Positions 46,541 through 56,613 of a stretch of DNA of 57,148 nucleotides are shown here, piece after piece. Each line of letters opens with the position of its first letter. Position 1 is the first letter of the stretch. The DNA is from Thermoanaerobacterales bacterium UBA4877. Its GTDB lineage: Bacteria > Bacillota > Thermoanaerobacteria > Thermoanaerobacterales > UBA4877. Made by a program: the position numbers and the translations under genes. Location of the stretch: positions 1 to 57,148 of the forward strand of contig DHDL01000006.1 in the NCBI GenBank assembly GCA_002399345.1. The letters are read 5' to 3'. The notes under the pieces are model-generated. The model worked only from the letters and a program-made list of their open reading frames with translations. It ran no database searches and was not told the DNA's origin.

Positions 46541-46580
46541 GCGAGGGTCTTGAATTTTACATTCAAGGCCCTCGCTTTTT
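46541..46580 (+). terminator. Strong terminator of the tRNA operon
   Basis: GCGAGGGTCTTGAAT and ATTCAAGGCCCTCGC form a 15-bp stem (one G-U) with loop TTTAC, then TTTTT. Confidence 0.92.
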
Positions 46581-46848
46581 ATATAGATGCACCCTACTTT
46601 TTAACAAGAATGGGTGGTTTCTCAATCTATATAAGATTGCTCTGAAAAGCAATCCGGAATAAAAAACGCCCGCAAAACGGTGACCAACGATTCTTGGTAA
46701 GGGATAAAGATATCCAAGCAAACCGCATTTTTAAGAAGATCTTAATAATTTCTTATGCGATAAATCAGAAATATAGTTGTTGTATTTAGTAAAATAATAA
46801 TGTGTTATGTATTGCTTTCAAATACAGTATAAAAATGGAGGATATTTT
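46581..46848 (+). other. Non-coding gap before the VanZ-type gene
   Basis: I see no gene here. It holds a small perfect hairpin GATTGCT-CTGAAA-AGCAATC (46635-46654) with no T-run, and the ribosome site GGAGG just before 46849. No convincing promoter was found. Confidence 0.5.
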
Positions 46849-48276
46849 ATGGATATTATTACAATTTTTCAAGCATTACTTCGGTGGAGTGTGTTTGCAC
46901 TAATTGGTGGTCTTCTATTAGCTCTTAGTTTTTTTGTATGCTATATAATATATAAAAAGGTGTTTCATGGCCAAAGGGGTATGTCGAAAACACAGTGGGT
47001 TATCCTGTTTCTCTTGTCTTGCTGGTTGTTGCTGGTATTGGCACTGACCATCTTTAACCGCGGTGCAAACTTTACCGGCAGCTTTAATACTGATGTTTTC
47101 AGCACTTACGCCAACGCATGGAACAAGTGGTCAATCAGCGAATTGCAGCTTATTATTTTCAATATGCTGATGTTTACACCGTTGGGATTTTTATTACCAC
47201 TTCTCTGGAAGAAAGCAGAAAAGCTCAATGTAATTCTTCTCGTATCTATTGGTTTGACTGTCAGTATTGAAATCATACAATTATTAACAGGAACAGGGAT
47301 TTTTGAACTTGATGATTTGCTTCATAACTGTATTGGAAGCCTGTTTGGATATTTTTGTATAATGGCAGTGCTTTCCGTTATTAGGGAAAAGCGTGTCCAC
47401 TTTGTTCCCATTGTTAAAGTTCTGATATTCCCATGTATTATTGGAATGATAATAGGCTTCGTATCTTTGGCCTATGAGCGGCAGCCTTATGGAAATATGT
47501 CTATACTTCCTGCGGTAAAGCAGGATATGTCAAGGATTCAAATTATCACCGACCTTTCCTTATCAGATCAACCGGCCACGGCCTCCATATACAAAAATAC
47601 CTGTGCGGAGGATCAGGATTATATAGAACAAATTATAGATCGGGTTTCCGAATCGGAAGATGTCACCTTTTCTGGTGTTCAACGACGGGAGGGCGAAAAC
47701 CGTGTTTACACTGGCAAAAGTTCTAACAGTGAGGATGTTCAGCTCGACTTCTTTTTTAGATCGGGGCAATGGAGCTACACAACATGGCGACATACCGCCA
47801 CATTGACAAAAGAAGTAGCGAAAAGTTATGGAGACTTATATAAAAACTGGCTAAGGAAAAGTGGACTGCTTCCTGATACTGCTATTTTTAGTATACAAAA
47901 CAATGATACGCTTCGATGGGACGTGCCGGACGATAATGACCTGTCGATTGCCAAGACCGCATTTACATCCGGCTCTATCTTAATGCAGTTCGATAACAAT
48001 ATGGAACTTGCTTCCATGCATTACGGAGTCAATTGGAATAAATATGTGGCAACAGAAGAAATTATTTCTCCCAAAGCGGCTTTTGGACAGGTTGAAGATG
48101 GAAACTTTGAACAATATGTACCCTTCTATAAAGGAGATACCCTTTGGATACAAGAATGTAAGCTCGATTACGTTTACGATACAAAAGGATTTTATCAGCC
48201 TGTCTATCGATTTACCGGATATATCAACGATGAGGATAATTCATGGGTTTGTCAGATTCCTGCTATGGCGAAATAG
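46849..48276 (+). CDS. VanZ-family membrane protein with a long C-terminal domain
   Basis: A 475-residue protein. Residues 1-205 are a VanZ-type domain with about five to six helices and the family blocks LQLIIFNMLMFTPLGFLLP and SIEIIQLLTGTGIFELDDLLHNCIGSLFG. A further transmembrane helix (VLIFPCIIGMIIGFVSLAY) leads to a mainly beta, probably extracellular domain of about 250 residues with no family I recognise. VanZ gives low-level teicoplanin resistance in enterococci; most homologues have no proven role. ATG 46849 with GGAGG 8 nt upstream; the longer frame from 46807 lacks one. It stands alone beside decayed DNA. Confidence 0.85.
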   Translation: MDIITIFQALLRWSVFALIGGLLLALSFFVCYIIYKKVFHGQRGMSKTQWVILFLLSCWLLLVLALTIFNRGANFTGSFNTDVFSTYANAWNKWSISELQLIIFNMLMFTPLGFLLPLLWKKAEKLNVILLVSIGLTVSIEIIQLLTGTGIFELDDLLHNCIGSLFGYFCIMAVLSVIREKRVHFVPIVKVLIFPCIIGMIIGFVSLAYERQPYGNMSILPAVKQDMSRIQIITDLSLSDQPATASIYKNTCAEDQDYIEQIIDRVSESEDVTFSGVQRREGENRVYTGKSSNSEDVQLDFFFRSGQWSYTTWRHTATLTKEVAKSYGDLYKNWLRKSGLLPDTAIFSIQNNDTLRWDVPDDNDLSIAKTAFTSGSILMQFDNNMELASMHYGVNWNKYVATEEIISPKAAFGQVEDGNFEQYVPFYKGDTLWIQECKLDYVYDTKGFYQPVYRFTGYINDEDNSWVCQIPAMAK

Positions 48277-48402
48277 TACTTTTGTACTAATGGCACAATA
48301 TTTAAACTTGATAATAATAGTTTTAAATATATGTTCTATGGTAGCCGAGAATGGATAGAGTGCTTTATAAGTTGTCGAGGCAAACGGAATCATTTAATAT
48401 GA

Positions 48403-48516
48403 ATTGGCACCGATGTTTCCGCATATTGTGTTTTGTGCTTGGAAACCGACGAATATCATCATTTGCCTCTACTGGAAGATTTAGAATATAAAATTAGAGG
48501 ATTAAAATTAAAATAG
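48403..48516 (+). pseudogene. Short gene remnant (C-terminal-like fragment)
   Basis: A 37-codon open stretch directly after a TGA and without a ribosome site. It reads IGTDVSAYCVLCLETDEYHH and ends LEDLEYKIRGLKLK before TAG. The composition is protein-like, but the support is weak because of its short length. Confidence 0.3.
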
Positions 48517-48629
48517 GCGCAAATAATAGTAAACTTGTTATTATATACAATTTTGTGCTGGCTTTTATTTGCAGTTAGGTGATGAAAAAGGTATAATTCT
48601 ATTATGAGTTAAGATGCATCAATTTGTAG

Positions 48630-48858
48630 AAAGAATCTTTTGTTCCACAAGAGCAAAAACCGTTGATACGGCTAATTATATTAACGGGTAAAGTGAATTA
48701 TAAGGAGGGACAATACTTATTGAAAAATCAGCTATCTTGAAGATGGCTTAAGAGAATTAGTGGGAATGATGAGACGGACATGAACTAAATACCTGAATGT
48801 TGATAATAAAGTTGAAGATTATAACATCTCAGATATATTATTAAATAAAAAGTATTAA
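48630..48858 (+). pseudogene. Decayed gene with frameshift and internal stop
   Basis: From 48630 one frame reads KESFVPQEQKPLIRLIILTG, continues KVNYKEGQYLLKNQLS and ends at TGA 48738. The next frame picks up near 48730 as SYLEDGLRELVGMMRRT, crosses a TGA at 48781-48783, and continues KYLNVDNKVEDYNISDILLN to a TAA at 48856. The smooth protein-like join suggests one ancestral C-terminus broken by an indel and a nonsense change. Family not recognised. The surrounding 48277-48870 carries no intact gene. Confidence 0.5.
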
Positions 48859-48870
48859 GGGGGTATACAA

Positions 48871-49287
48871 ATAAAAAAGATATTTGAAGAATTCCGCGAA
48901 TTTGCAATGAGAGGTAATGTTCTTGACTTGGCAGTCGGCGTTGTGCTTGGCGGTGCGTTCAGTTCGATCATTACCTCTTTGGTTAATGACATTATAATGC
49001 CACTTTTGAGTATTATCCTGGGACGAATTAATATTGCCAACCTAAAATTAACTATTCCAGTTCCGGGATCTGCTGATATAGTTCTTACATATGGTGCATT
49101 CTTGCAGTCGGTTCTTAATTTTATTGCGATTGCATTGTCACTATTCTTTTTTATAAAGTTTGTGAATAATGCAAAGGATATGCTTCATCCAAAAGAAGAA
49201 GTTGAGGAAGAGATAGTCGAGCCTACAAAATCGGAAGAGCTTCTTGCTGAGATCAGGGACTTACTTAAAAAACAGAACGAAGCTTAA
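48871..49287 (+). CDS. mscL: Large-conductance mechanosensitive channel MscL, apparent ATA start
   Basis: A 138-residue MscL that opens under membrane tension to release solutes. The N-terminal amphipathic helix KKIFEEFREFAMRGN, the pore helix NVLDLAVGVVLGGAFSSIIT and the C-terminal bundle SEELLAEIRDLLKKQ are all present at normal family length. The first ATG (48907) would delete the essential N-terminal helix and has no ribosome site. AAGGGGGT at 48857-48864 instead points to an ATA at 48871. So the gene either uses a rare ATA start or has lost its ATG by one base. Confidence 0.85.
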   Translation: MKKIFEEFREFAMRGNVLDLAVGVVLGGAFSSIITSLVNDIIMPLLSIILGRINIANLKLTIPVPGSADIVLTYGAFLQSVLNFIAIALSLFFFIKFVNNAKDMLHPKEEVEEEIVEPTKSEELLAEIRDLLKKQNEA

Positions 49288-49335
49288 AAAAGGTAATGAT
49301 TAGCCGTTATTGCGTTATTTATATGTTTTTTTATT

Positions 49336-49363
49336 TTGACACATAACGAATTTGAGGTATAAT
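49336..49363 (+). promoter_or_regulatory. Promoter of the tig-clpP-clpX unit
   Basis: Perfect TTGACA (49336-49341), 16 bp, perfect TATAAT (49358-49363), 42 bp before the tig start. No CtsR or CIRCE repeat overlaps it. Confidence 0.82.
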
Positions 49364-49405
49364 AATGTTAGCAGAATTGCCGTATACTTTGTAAGGAGGA
49401 TAAGA

Positions 49406-50749
49406 ATGGGTTTTGAATTAAAAAAAGTGGAAAATAATGTTGCAACCCTTGAATTTAATATATCATCAGATAAATTTAAGGATGCCGTGAAAAAGGCTTA
49501 TAGGAAGAACGTATCAAAATTTAGCATTCCAGGTTTTAGAAAAGGTAAAGCGCCGTTAAAGATTGTAGAGCGTTATTATGGTGAAGGAATTTTTTATGAA
49601 GATGCCATAGATTTGTTATTTCCCGATGTCTATAGAGATGCTGTTAAAGAGACAAAAATTGAGCCTATAGATCAACCTACAATTGATATTAAACAAATTG
49701 GTGAAGATGTTGATTTGGTAATTACGGCTGACGTAACCGTTAAGCCGGATGTAAAGCTCGGTGATTATAAGGGTATAGAAGTAGAGAAAACCGAGTATAA
49801 TGTAAAAGATGAGGACATAGAAAATAAACTTAACAAGATGAGGGATCAAAATGCCCGCATGGTTTCAGCAGATGACAGGCCAATACAAGACGGCGACAAT
49901 GTGGTAATTGATTATGAAGGGTTTGTTGATAATGTTCCTTTTGAGGGAGGAAAGGCAGAAAACTATAACCTTGTTATAGGTTCTCATACCTTTATAGATG
50001 GTTTTGAAGATCAGCTTATAGGTAAAAAGCAAAATGAGAATGCGGACATAAAAGTGCGTTTCCCGGATAATTATAGTTCAAAGGATCTGGCCGGAAAAGA
50101 TGCATTGTTTAAGGTGACTGTGAAGGAGATTAAATATAAAGAACTTCCTGAAGCTGATGATGAATTTGCTAAGGATGTGAGTGAGTTTGATACACTCAAA
50201 GACCTGAAAGAAGATATAAAAAAGAAGTTGGAAGAAGAAGATAAAGAAAGAACAGAAAACGAGTTTTCTAACAACGTAATACAGAAGATTGTTGACAACG
50301 CAAAAGTAGATATACCTGATGTAATGATTGAGCATGAACTGGATTCCATGGAGAAAAATGTGGATATGAATCTTAGATACCAGGGGATAACTTTGGACAA
50401 ATACTTTGAGGTAACAGGTACTTCAAAAGATAAATTCAGAGAAAATATGCGCAAGGATGCTTCTAATAATGTCAAAACTTCTCTGGTACTTGAGAAAATA
50501 TCGCAGGAAGAAAAAATTGATGTAACCGATGAAGAGATCAATGCAGAGATTGATGTAGTATCGAAAGATTATCAGAATCCTGATAAGTTCAAGAAATCCA
50601 TAACGGATGATTACAAGGAATACATCAGTGATAATCTTAAAATGAGAAAGAGTATCAAGATGTTGGTAAATGCGGCAAAGCCGGTAAAAGAAGCAAAAGA
50701 AAAGCAGTCGGAAGGTAAACAATCAAAGGAAAGGGTTGAGGAAAAATGA
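49406..50749 (+). CDS. tig: Trigger factor (ribosome-associated chaperone and prolyl isomerase)
   Basis: A 447-residue chaperone. The ribosome-binding signature GFRKGKAP is at residues 43-50, the FKBP-type PPIase domain at about 150-240 ([21 protein letters not shown]), and the rest is the long helical chaperone arm. The C-terminal tail is Lys/Glu-rich. ATG 49406 has AAGGAGG 8 nt upstream; an ORF start at 49352 falls on the -10 box. It overlaps clpP by 4 bp (ATGA). Confidence 0.96.
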   Translation: MGFELKKVENNVATLEFNISSDKFKDAVKKAYRKNVSKFSIPGFRKGKAPLKIVERYYGEGIFYEDAIDLLFPDVYRDAVKETKIEPIDQPTIDIKQIGEDVDLVITADVTVKPDVKLGDYKGIEVEKTEYNVKDEDIENKLNKMRDQNARMVSADDRPIQDGDNVVIDYEGFVDNVPFEGGKAENYNLVIGSHTFIDGFEDQLIGKKQNENADIKVRFPDNYSSKDLAGKDALFKVTVKEIKYKELPEADDEFAKDVSEFDTLKDLKEDIKKKLEEEDKERTENEFSNNVIQKIVDNAKVDIPDVMIEHELDSMEKNVDMNLRYQGITLDKYFEVTGTSKDKFRENMRKDASNNVKTSLVLEKISQEEKIDVTDEEINAEIDVVSKDYQNPDKFKKSITDDYKEYISDNLKMRKSIKMLVNAAKPVKEAKEKQSEGKQSKERVEEK

Positions 50750-51330
50750 GTTTGGTTCCGGTAGTAATTGAACAGACAAACCACGGTGAAAGGTCATATG
50801 ACATATTTTCACGGCTACTTCGTGAGCGAATAGTATTCTTAGGGGATGAAATCAATGATACAACCGCTAGTCTTGTAATTGCTCAATTGTTATTTCTGGA
50901 ATCTGAAGATCCCGATAAAGACATCTTTCTGTATATAAATAGTCCGGGTGGATCGATCACTGCAGGCATGGGTATTTATGACACGATGGAATATATCAAA
51001 TCACCGGTGACGACCATAGCTATAGGTATGGCTGCGTCAATGGGTGCATTTTTATTAGCTGCGGGTGAAAAAGGAAAAAGGATGGCACTTCCAAACAGTG
51101 AGATATTGATTCATCAGCCGCTGGGTGGTATGCAAGGCCAGGCCACTGATATTCAAATTCATGCCGAGCACATTATGCATATTAAGCAGAAGATGAATAA
51201 GATATTATCAGAGAGAACCGGGCAGCCGCTTGAAAAAGTCAAGATTGATACAGAGAGGGATCATTTTATGACTGCGCAAGAGGCAAAGGACTACGGTTTG
51301 ATAGATGATATCATTGTTAAGCATAAGTGA
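50746..51330 (+). CDS. clpP: ATP-dependent Clp protease proteolytic subunit
   Basis: A 194-residue serine peptidase. The triad is Ser98 (GMAASMGAF), His123 (LIHQPLGG) and Asp172 ([11 protein letters not shown]), with canonical numbering. Fourteen subunits form the barrel that works with ClpX encoded next. Start ATGA overlaps tig. No propeptide is evident. Confidence 0.97.
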   Translation: MSLVPVVIEQTNHGERSYDIFSRLLRERIVFLGDEINDTTASLVIAQLLFLESEDPDKDIFLYINSPGGSITAGMGIYDTMEYIKSPVTTIAIGMAASMGAFLLAAGEKGKRMALPNSEILIHQPLGGMQGQATDIQIHAEHIMHIKQKMNKILSERTGQPLEKVKIDTERDHFMTAQEAKDYGLIDDIIVKHK

Positions 51331-51341
51331 GAGGTGAAATG

Positions 51342-52616
51342 ATGGCAAAGTATGAAAACCAGAAGCAACTGAAATGTTCATTCTGCGGGAAGTCACAGGA
51401 TCAGGTTAAGAGATTGGTTGCAGGTCCCGGCGTCTATATATGTGATGAGTGCATTGAGCTGTGTCAGGAGATAATAGATGAAGAATTTGAAGAGGATGCC
51501 GATGTTGAGCTCAGTGAACTTCCCCGGCCGAAAGAAATTAAAGATTATCTTGATGATTATATAATAGGTCAGGATGATGCCAAGTTAGCATTATCTGTAG
51601 CTGTGTATAACCATTATAAGAGGATAAATTACAGGGCGAAGAGTAATGAAGTCGAGTTGCAAAAGAGTAACATTCTGCTTTTAGGTCCTACAGGGTCAGG
51701 TAAAACACTCTTAGCACAGACATTGGCTAAAATGCTAAATGTTCCTTTTGCTATAGCTGATGCCACTACTCTTACTGAAGCAGGGTATGTTGGTGAAGAC
51801 GTAGAGAATATTCTTCTGAGGCTTATCCAGAATGCGGATTATGATGTGGAGAGAGCTGAAAAGGGTATTGTATATATTGATGAGATAGATAAGATAGCCA
51901 GAAAATCCGAGAATCCGTCCATCACAAGGGATGTATCCGGCGAGGGTGTTCAGCAGGCTCTCCTTAAGATATTAGAGGGCACGGTGGCCAATGTTCCGCC
52001 TCAGGGCGGCCGTAAGCATCCACATCAGGAGTTTATACAGATAGATACGACAAATATATTGTTTATCTGCGGTGGAGCTTTTGACGGTATAGATAAAGTG
52101 ATAGAACACAGGATCGGTACTAACTCCATAGGTTTTGAGGCTATGGTTAACAGTAAGGGCGATAAGAAAATAGGAGAAATTTTAAAACAAACGATGCCTC
52201 AGGATCTGCTGAAATATGGCTTGATTCCCGAGTTTATCGGGCGTGTGCCTATATCCGTTACCTTGGATTCGCTGGACAAGGATGCCATGATGAAGATACT
52301 CACTCAGCCTAAAAATGCGGTAGTCAAGCAATATCAAAAGCTGTTTGAGATGGATAATGTCAAGTTGGAATTTGAAAAGGACAGTCTTAAGGCCATAGCG
52401 GAAAAAGCCTTGGCCAGAGGCATAGGTGCAAGGGGTTTGAGATCCATTATGGAGGAGCTGATGATGAACATCATGTATGAGATACCATCCCGTGATGATG
52501 TTGAAAAATGTATTATCACAAAAGAGACTATAAATGATGGTGTAGCTCCTACGCTGGTTTTGACTGAACAAAAAGGGAAGAAGCGTGCTAAGAAGAAAAA
52601 GGAATCGGCTTCTTGA
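51342..52616 (+). CDS. clpX: ATP-dependent Clp protease ATP-binding subunit ClpX
   Basis: A 424-residue AAA+ unfoldase. The N-terminal zinc domain has Cys pairs CSFCGK and CDECIELC. Walker A is [12 protein letters not shown], the pore loop GYVGEDVE, Walker [12 protein letters not shown], and the ClpP-binding loop IGFEA (IGF). ATG 51342 chosen from two tandem ATGs because its distance to GAGGTG is better. Lys-rich C-terminus. A terminator follows. Confidence 0.97.
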   Translation: MAKYENQKQLKCSFCGKSQDQVKRLVAGPGVYICDECIELCQEIIDEEFEEDADVELSELPRPKEIKDYLDDYIIGQDDAKLALSVAVYNHYKRINYRAKSNEVELQKSNILLLGPTGSGKTLLAQTLAKMLNVPFAIADATTLTEAGYVGEDVENILLRLIQNADYDVERAEKGIVYIDEIDKIARKSENPSITRDVSGEGVQQALLKILEGTVANVPPQGGRKHPHQEFIQIDTTNILFICGGAFDGIDKVIEHRIGTNSIGFEAMVNSKGDKKIGEILKQTMPQDLLKYGLIPEFIGRVPISVTLDSLDKDAMMKILTQPKNAVVKQYQKLFEMDNVKLEFEKDSLKAIAEKALARGIGARGLRSIMEELMMNIMYEIPSRDDVEKCIITKETINDGVAPTLVLTEQKGKKRAKKKKESAS

Positions 52617-52644
52617 CATCCCTTTGGTTTAATTGAACAAAAAA

Positions 52645-52676
52645 AGCCATGGTTTACGCCATGGTTATTTTTTTTT
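52645..52676 (+). terminator. Terminator of tig-clpP-clpX
   Basis: AGCCATGG / CCATGGTT stem of 8 bp (one G-U) with loop TTTACG, followed by A and nine T residues. Confidence 0.88.
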
Positions 52677-52681
52677 GCTTA

Positions 52682-52690
52682 TGATATAAT
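52682..52690 (+). promoter_or_regulatory. Extended -10 promoter of murJ-lon-engB
   Basis: TGATATAAT is a TGN-extended perfect -10 box, 30 bp before murJ. The -35 region is the T-run of the terminator, so the promoter relies on the extended -10. Confidence 0.55.
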
Positions 52691-52720
52691 ACCAAATGAG
52701 ATTTAAGAAAGGGGATAAAG

Positions 52721-54292
52721 ATGAGCACCGAGCCACAGAAGACCGCAACAAAAGCAGCAGTACTGCTTATGGTAACAATAACTGTAAGTAGGGTACTCGG
52801 TTTTGTAAGAGAAGCTGCTATTGCAAATATTTTTGGTTCCAGTTATGTAACGGATGCGTTTTATGCTGCGTTTTCCGTACCTGATCTTATGTATTATCTT
52901 CTGGTTGGGGGTGCGTTAAGCTCAGGTTTTATTCCTGTGTTTTCTTCATATTTAGCAAAAGATAAGGAGAAAGAGGGTTGGGAGGTAGCAAGTATTTTTA
53001 TTAGCGTGGTGTTCTGCCTTCTTTTAATAATGACGGTTGTCGGCATTATATTTGCTCCCTATCTTGTTCCGCTGGTTGCGTATAAATTTACAGGAAAAAC
53101 CTTGGCGCTTACCACTAAGCTAACCAGAGTCATGTTCTCTGCCGTTATGATGACGGCAATAGCCGGCTTGGAGTCCGGTATACTTAATTCATATCAGGAA
53201 TTTACGGCGTCGGCATTTGGACCGATCGTATATAACATAGGCATAATTGCCGGGGCACTTATGCTGGGGAAAAAGATCGGTGTATACGGCCTGGCCGTAG
53301 GAGTGCTTATTGGTGCTGCAGGGAATGTGCTGACCCAGTATTTTTCAACAGTCAAACATGCCACCGGGCGTTTTCGGTTTAACCTTGATATACATAATGA
53401 AGGTTTTAAACAAATTATCGGCCTGGTGATCCCCGCATTGATAGGATTGTCTATAACACAGATAAACCTTATTGTTAACCAGAATATAGCATCCGGGCTT
53501 AGTGCAGGAAGTATAACGGCTCTAAGGTATGCAAACAGATTATATCAGCTGCCGCTGGGCATATTTGCCATGGCTATATCAACCGCCTTTTTCCCTACGA
53601 TGACAAGACAGGTTTCGGTTGCCGATTATAAGGGTTTTAAATCGACATTTTCCCAGGGATTGGGAAGCATACTGTTTATTACGGTACCTTCCAGTGTAGG
53701 GCTTATTGTGCTTAGTCAGCCGATAGTGAGGTTGCTGTTTAAAAGCGGGAGTTTTACGGAGGCCAATGTAAGGCTTACGGCATTTACCTTAATATTTTAT
53801 TCACTGGGTTTGTTTGCATATTCCGCCATTCAGGTAATAACCCGCGGATTTTATGCAATTAAAGATACGCGTACTCCTGTAATTATCGGCGCTATTGCCG
53901 TGGGGATAAACATCATTCTGAATTTGGCATTTGTAAGATTTTCAAACCTGGCCTTGGGTGGAATTGCATTTTCATATTCGCTGGCAGGTATTATAAATAT
54001 GATTATGCTCTTATATATTTTGAGTAAAAAAGTAGGTGAAATAGGTTTGGGAGGAGTAATAAAAACATTTGGCAAGAGTGCGGTTGCCTCTGCCATTATG
54101 GGTGTGTGCGTATATTTTTCCTATTCCGGGTTAACCTCGGTTTTAGGGGAGGTATCAAAGATGAGCCAGCTTATAAGTACAGGAGGCTCAATTATAGTTG
54201 GGGTCGCAGTTTTTGTTTTAATGTCCTACATTCTTAAGATAGACGAACTTGACGTTATTATGGATATGATCAAAAGGAGAATCAAGAAATAG
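52721..54292 (+). CDS. murJ: Lipid II flippase MurJ (MviN family)
   Basis: A 523-residue membrane protein with about 14 helices of the MOP superfamily. The N-terminal block TVSRVLGFVREAAIANIFG, then VTDAFYAAFSVPDL and ALSSGFIPVFSSYL, matches MurJ. RYANRLYQLPLGIFAMAIST and the FYAIKDTRTPVIIG segment follow. It flips lipid II for peptidoglycan synthesis. ATG with AAGGGGAT upstream. Its stop TAG overlaps the lon GTG by one base. Confidence 0.93.
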   Translation: MSTEPQKTATKAAVLLMVTITVSRVLGFVREAAIANIFGSSYVTDAFYAAFSVPDLMYYLLVGGALSSGFIPVFSSYLAKDKEKEGWEVASIFISVVFCLLLIMTVVGIIFAPYLVPLVAYKFTGKTLALTTKLTRVMFSAVMMTAIAGLESGILNSYQEFTASAFGPIVYNIGIIAGALMLGKKIGVYGLAVGVLIGAAGNVLTQYFSTVKHATGRFRFNLDIHNEGFKQIIGLVIPALIGLSITQINLIVNQNIASGLSAGSITALRYANRLYQLPLGIFAMAISTAFFPTMTRQVSVADYKGFKSTFSQGLGSILFITVPSSVGLIVLSQPIVRLLFKSGSFTEANVRLTAFTLIFYSLGLFAYSAIQVITRGFYAIKDTRTPVIIGAIAVGINIILNLAFVRFSNLALGGIAFSYSLAGIINMIMLLYILSKKVGEIGLGGVIKTFGKSAVASAIMGVCVYFSYSGLTSVLGEVSKMSQLISTGGSIIVGVAVFVLMSYILKIDELDVIMDMIKRRIKK

Positions 54293-56613
54293 TGAGCGAT
54301 GTTAGATACAAATTACCTATAATACCTCTTCGCGGAGTTGTTGTTTTCCCGCATACCGTTATCAATTTTGATGTGGGACGAGAAAAGTCTGTCTCGGCGG
54401 TTAATGCAGCAATGGCAGGTGATCGGGAGATCTTTCTCTGTGCGCAGAAAGATCCTGAGATTGATGATCCCGTTTGGAATGATCTGCATGTGACCGGTAC
54501 GATAGCAAAGGTTAAGCAGATATTAAAACCGTCGGGAGATTTGGTAAGAATAATGGCCGAGGGTATCAAGCGGGGCAGGATGATTAATCCTACGGATAAT
54601 GCGCATTATATTGAAGCCGAAATAGAGGATATCACAGAAGTACGAGTGGAAAAAGATGAAACTATTGAAGCTTTGATGCGCAGTGTGTTGAAGAAATTTG
54701 AGAGTTATGAGGAATATGTCAAACGGATGACGCCTTATACGGCTTTTAATCTTCAATCTATTGATGACCCGAATAAATTTATTGATATAGTAATATCTAA
54801 TATTGCAGTTAAATCGGAAGATAAGCAGGCGCTTTTGGAAATGACGGATGTCAGGCAAAGACTGGAGCTCGTGCTTAAGATTTTGATTAAAGAGTTAGAT
54901 ATCATGGAGATGGAGGAAAAGATTGACGACAAGGTTAGGGGTACTATAGACAAGGTGGAGAAAGACTATTTTTTGCGTGAACAATTAAAAGTAATAAAAG
55001 AGGAATTAGGTGAAGGAGCCAAGGACGGGAACGAGATAGAGGAGTATTCCAGGAGACTTAAATCTCTGAACTTAAGTGGCGAGGCTGATGAAAAAGCATT
55101 TAAGGAATTGGGAAGACTGGAGAAGATGCCCTATGGTTCCCCGGAAGCACCTATTGTAAGGGAGTATCTGGATTGTATACTTGATTTGCCTTGGTCTATA
55201 GGTACGGAGGATTGTTTGAACTTAAAAGAAGCAAAGAAAGAACTGGACAGCGACCACTATGGCCTTACGAAAGTAAAGGACAGGATACTAGAATTTCTTG
55301 CCGTTAGGAAACTTACAAACAGTTTGAAAGGACCGATTCTCTGCTTTGTCGGACCGCCGGGTGTTGGTAAAACATCTCTGGGCAAATCTATTGCCCGGGC
55401 AATGAATCGGAAATTTGTAAGGATGTCCCTGGGTGGTATAAGAGATGAAGCTGAGATAAGGGGACACAGAAGAACTTATGTGGGAGCCTTGCCTGGAAGA
55501 ATAATAAACGGTCTTAAATTAGCCGGGTCTAATAATCCTGTTTTTCTGTTGGATGAGATAGATAAGCTAGGGTCGGATTACCGGGGCGATCCTGCGTCGG
55601 CGCTTTTGGAGGTATTGGATCCCGAGCAGAATGGAAGCTTTAGGGACCATTATCTTGAGTTGCCCTTTGATCTATCCAATGTTCTCTTTATTACTACGGC
55701 GAATACGGCTGAGACTATTCCATATGCGCTTATGGACAGAATGGAAATCATATCTATTCCGGGTTATACAGAGGAGGAAAAGGTGCAGATAGCCTTAAGG
55801 CATCTTTTACCTAAGCAGATGAAAGAAAACGGGCTTAAAGATGGTCAGATTAAATTCACCGAGGGTGCCGTGCGCTCCATTGTTATAGGATATACCCGGG
55901 AAGCCGGGGTGAGGAGTCTGGAACGGACTATAGCATCTGTATTACGAAAGTCCGCAAGGAAAATTGTAGAGGGAGATTCCCATAGCGTAAGTGTGACGGC
56001 TAAAAATATCGCAACATATATCGGTATGCCACCGTTTAAATATGAAAAGATGAACAAGGTAGACAGAATAGGCGTAGTAATGGGCCTGGCCTATACTTCA
56101 GTTGGCGGCGTAACCCTTTCAATAGAGGCAACCGTTATGCCTGGTAGTGGTAAGCTGATACTCACAGGCAAGCTGGGCGATGTCATGAAAGAATCAGCTC
56201 AAGCTGGACTTAGTTATATACGGACCAAGAGTGTTGAGCTGGGACTGGTCGATGATTTTTACAAAGACATCGACATACATATACATGTGCCGGAGGGTGC
56301 AGTGCCCAAGGATGGACCGTCCGCAGGGATAAGCATGACCATAGCAATGTTATCTGCGCTTACAAAGAAACCGGTAAACAGGGATGTGGCTATGACCGGT
56401 GAAATAACCCTTACAGGCAGAGTCCTTCCTATAGGCGGAGTAAAAGAAAAGGTGCTAGCTGCCCATAGATCCGGGATAAGGAAGATAATTATGCCCTTTG
56501 AAAACAAAAGAGATTTAGATGATATAACCGCAGGTGTGAGGAAGGATATGACATTCTGCTTTGTCAAAACAGTAGATGAGGCTATTACAAAGGCTTTGGT
56601 GAATGAAAAATGA
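54292..56613 (+). CDS. lon: ATP-dependent protease La (Lon)
   Basis: A 773-residue Lon. The N-terminal LON domain (LPIIPLRGVVVFPHTVINFD) and helical linker are followed by an AAA+ domain with Walker A FVGPPGVGKTSLG, Walker B NPVFLLDEIDK and RGHRRTYVGA. The protease domain has catalytic dyad Ser677 (KDGPSAGISM) and Lys718 (GGVKEKV). GTG start shares one base with the murJ stop. It degrades misfolded and regulatory proteins. The engB start overlaps its stop by 4 bp, as in B. subtilis lonA-ysxC. Confidence 0.97.
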   Translation: MSDVRYKLPIIPLRGVVVFPHTVINFDVGREKSVSAVNAAMAGDREIFLCAQKDPEIDDPVWNDLHVTGTIAKVKQILKPSGDLVRIMAEGIKRGRMINPTDNAHYIEAEIEDITEVRVEKDETIEALMRSVLKKFESYEEYVKRMTPYTAFNLQSIDDPNKFIDIVISNIAVKSEDKQALLEMTDVRQRLELVLKILIKELDIMEMEEKIDDKVRGTIDKVEKDYFLREQLKVIKEELGEGAKDGNEIEEYSRRLKSLNLSGEADEKAFKELGRLEKMPYGSPEAPIVREYLDCILDLPWSIGTEDCLNLKEAKKELDSDHYGLTKVKDRILEFLAVRKLTNSLKGPILCFVGPPGVGKTSLGKSIARAMNRKFVRMSLGGIRDEAEIRGHRRTYVGALPGRIINGLKLAGSNNPVFLLDEIDKLGSDYRGDPASALLEVLDPEQNGSFRDHYLELPFDLSNVLFITTANTAETIPYALMDRMEIISIPGYTEEEKVQIALRHLLPKQMKENGLKDGQIKFTEGAVRSIVIGYTREAGVRSLERTIASVLRKSARKIVEGDSHSVSVTAKNIATYIGMPPFKYEKMNKVDRIGVVMGLAYTSVGGVTLSIEATVMPGSGKLILTGKLGDVMKESAQAGLSYIRTKSVELGLVDDFYKDIDIHIHVPEGAVPKDGPSAGISMTIAMLSALTKKPVNRDVAMTGEITLTGRVLPIGGVKEKVLAAHRSGIRKIIMPFENKRDLDDITAGVRKDMTFCFVKTVDEAITKALVNEK

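Noticed and set aside
48277..48870. Insertion-sequence remnant
   Set aside because: No terminal inverted repeats, target duplications or transposase-like DDE residues could be found in the fragments.
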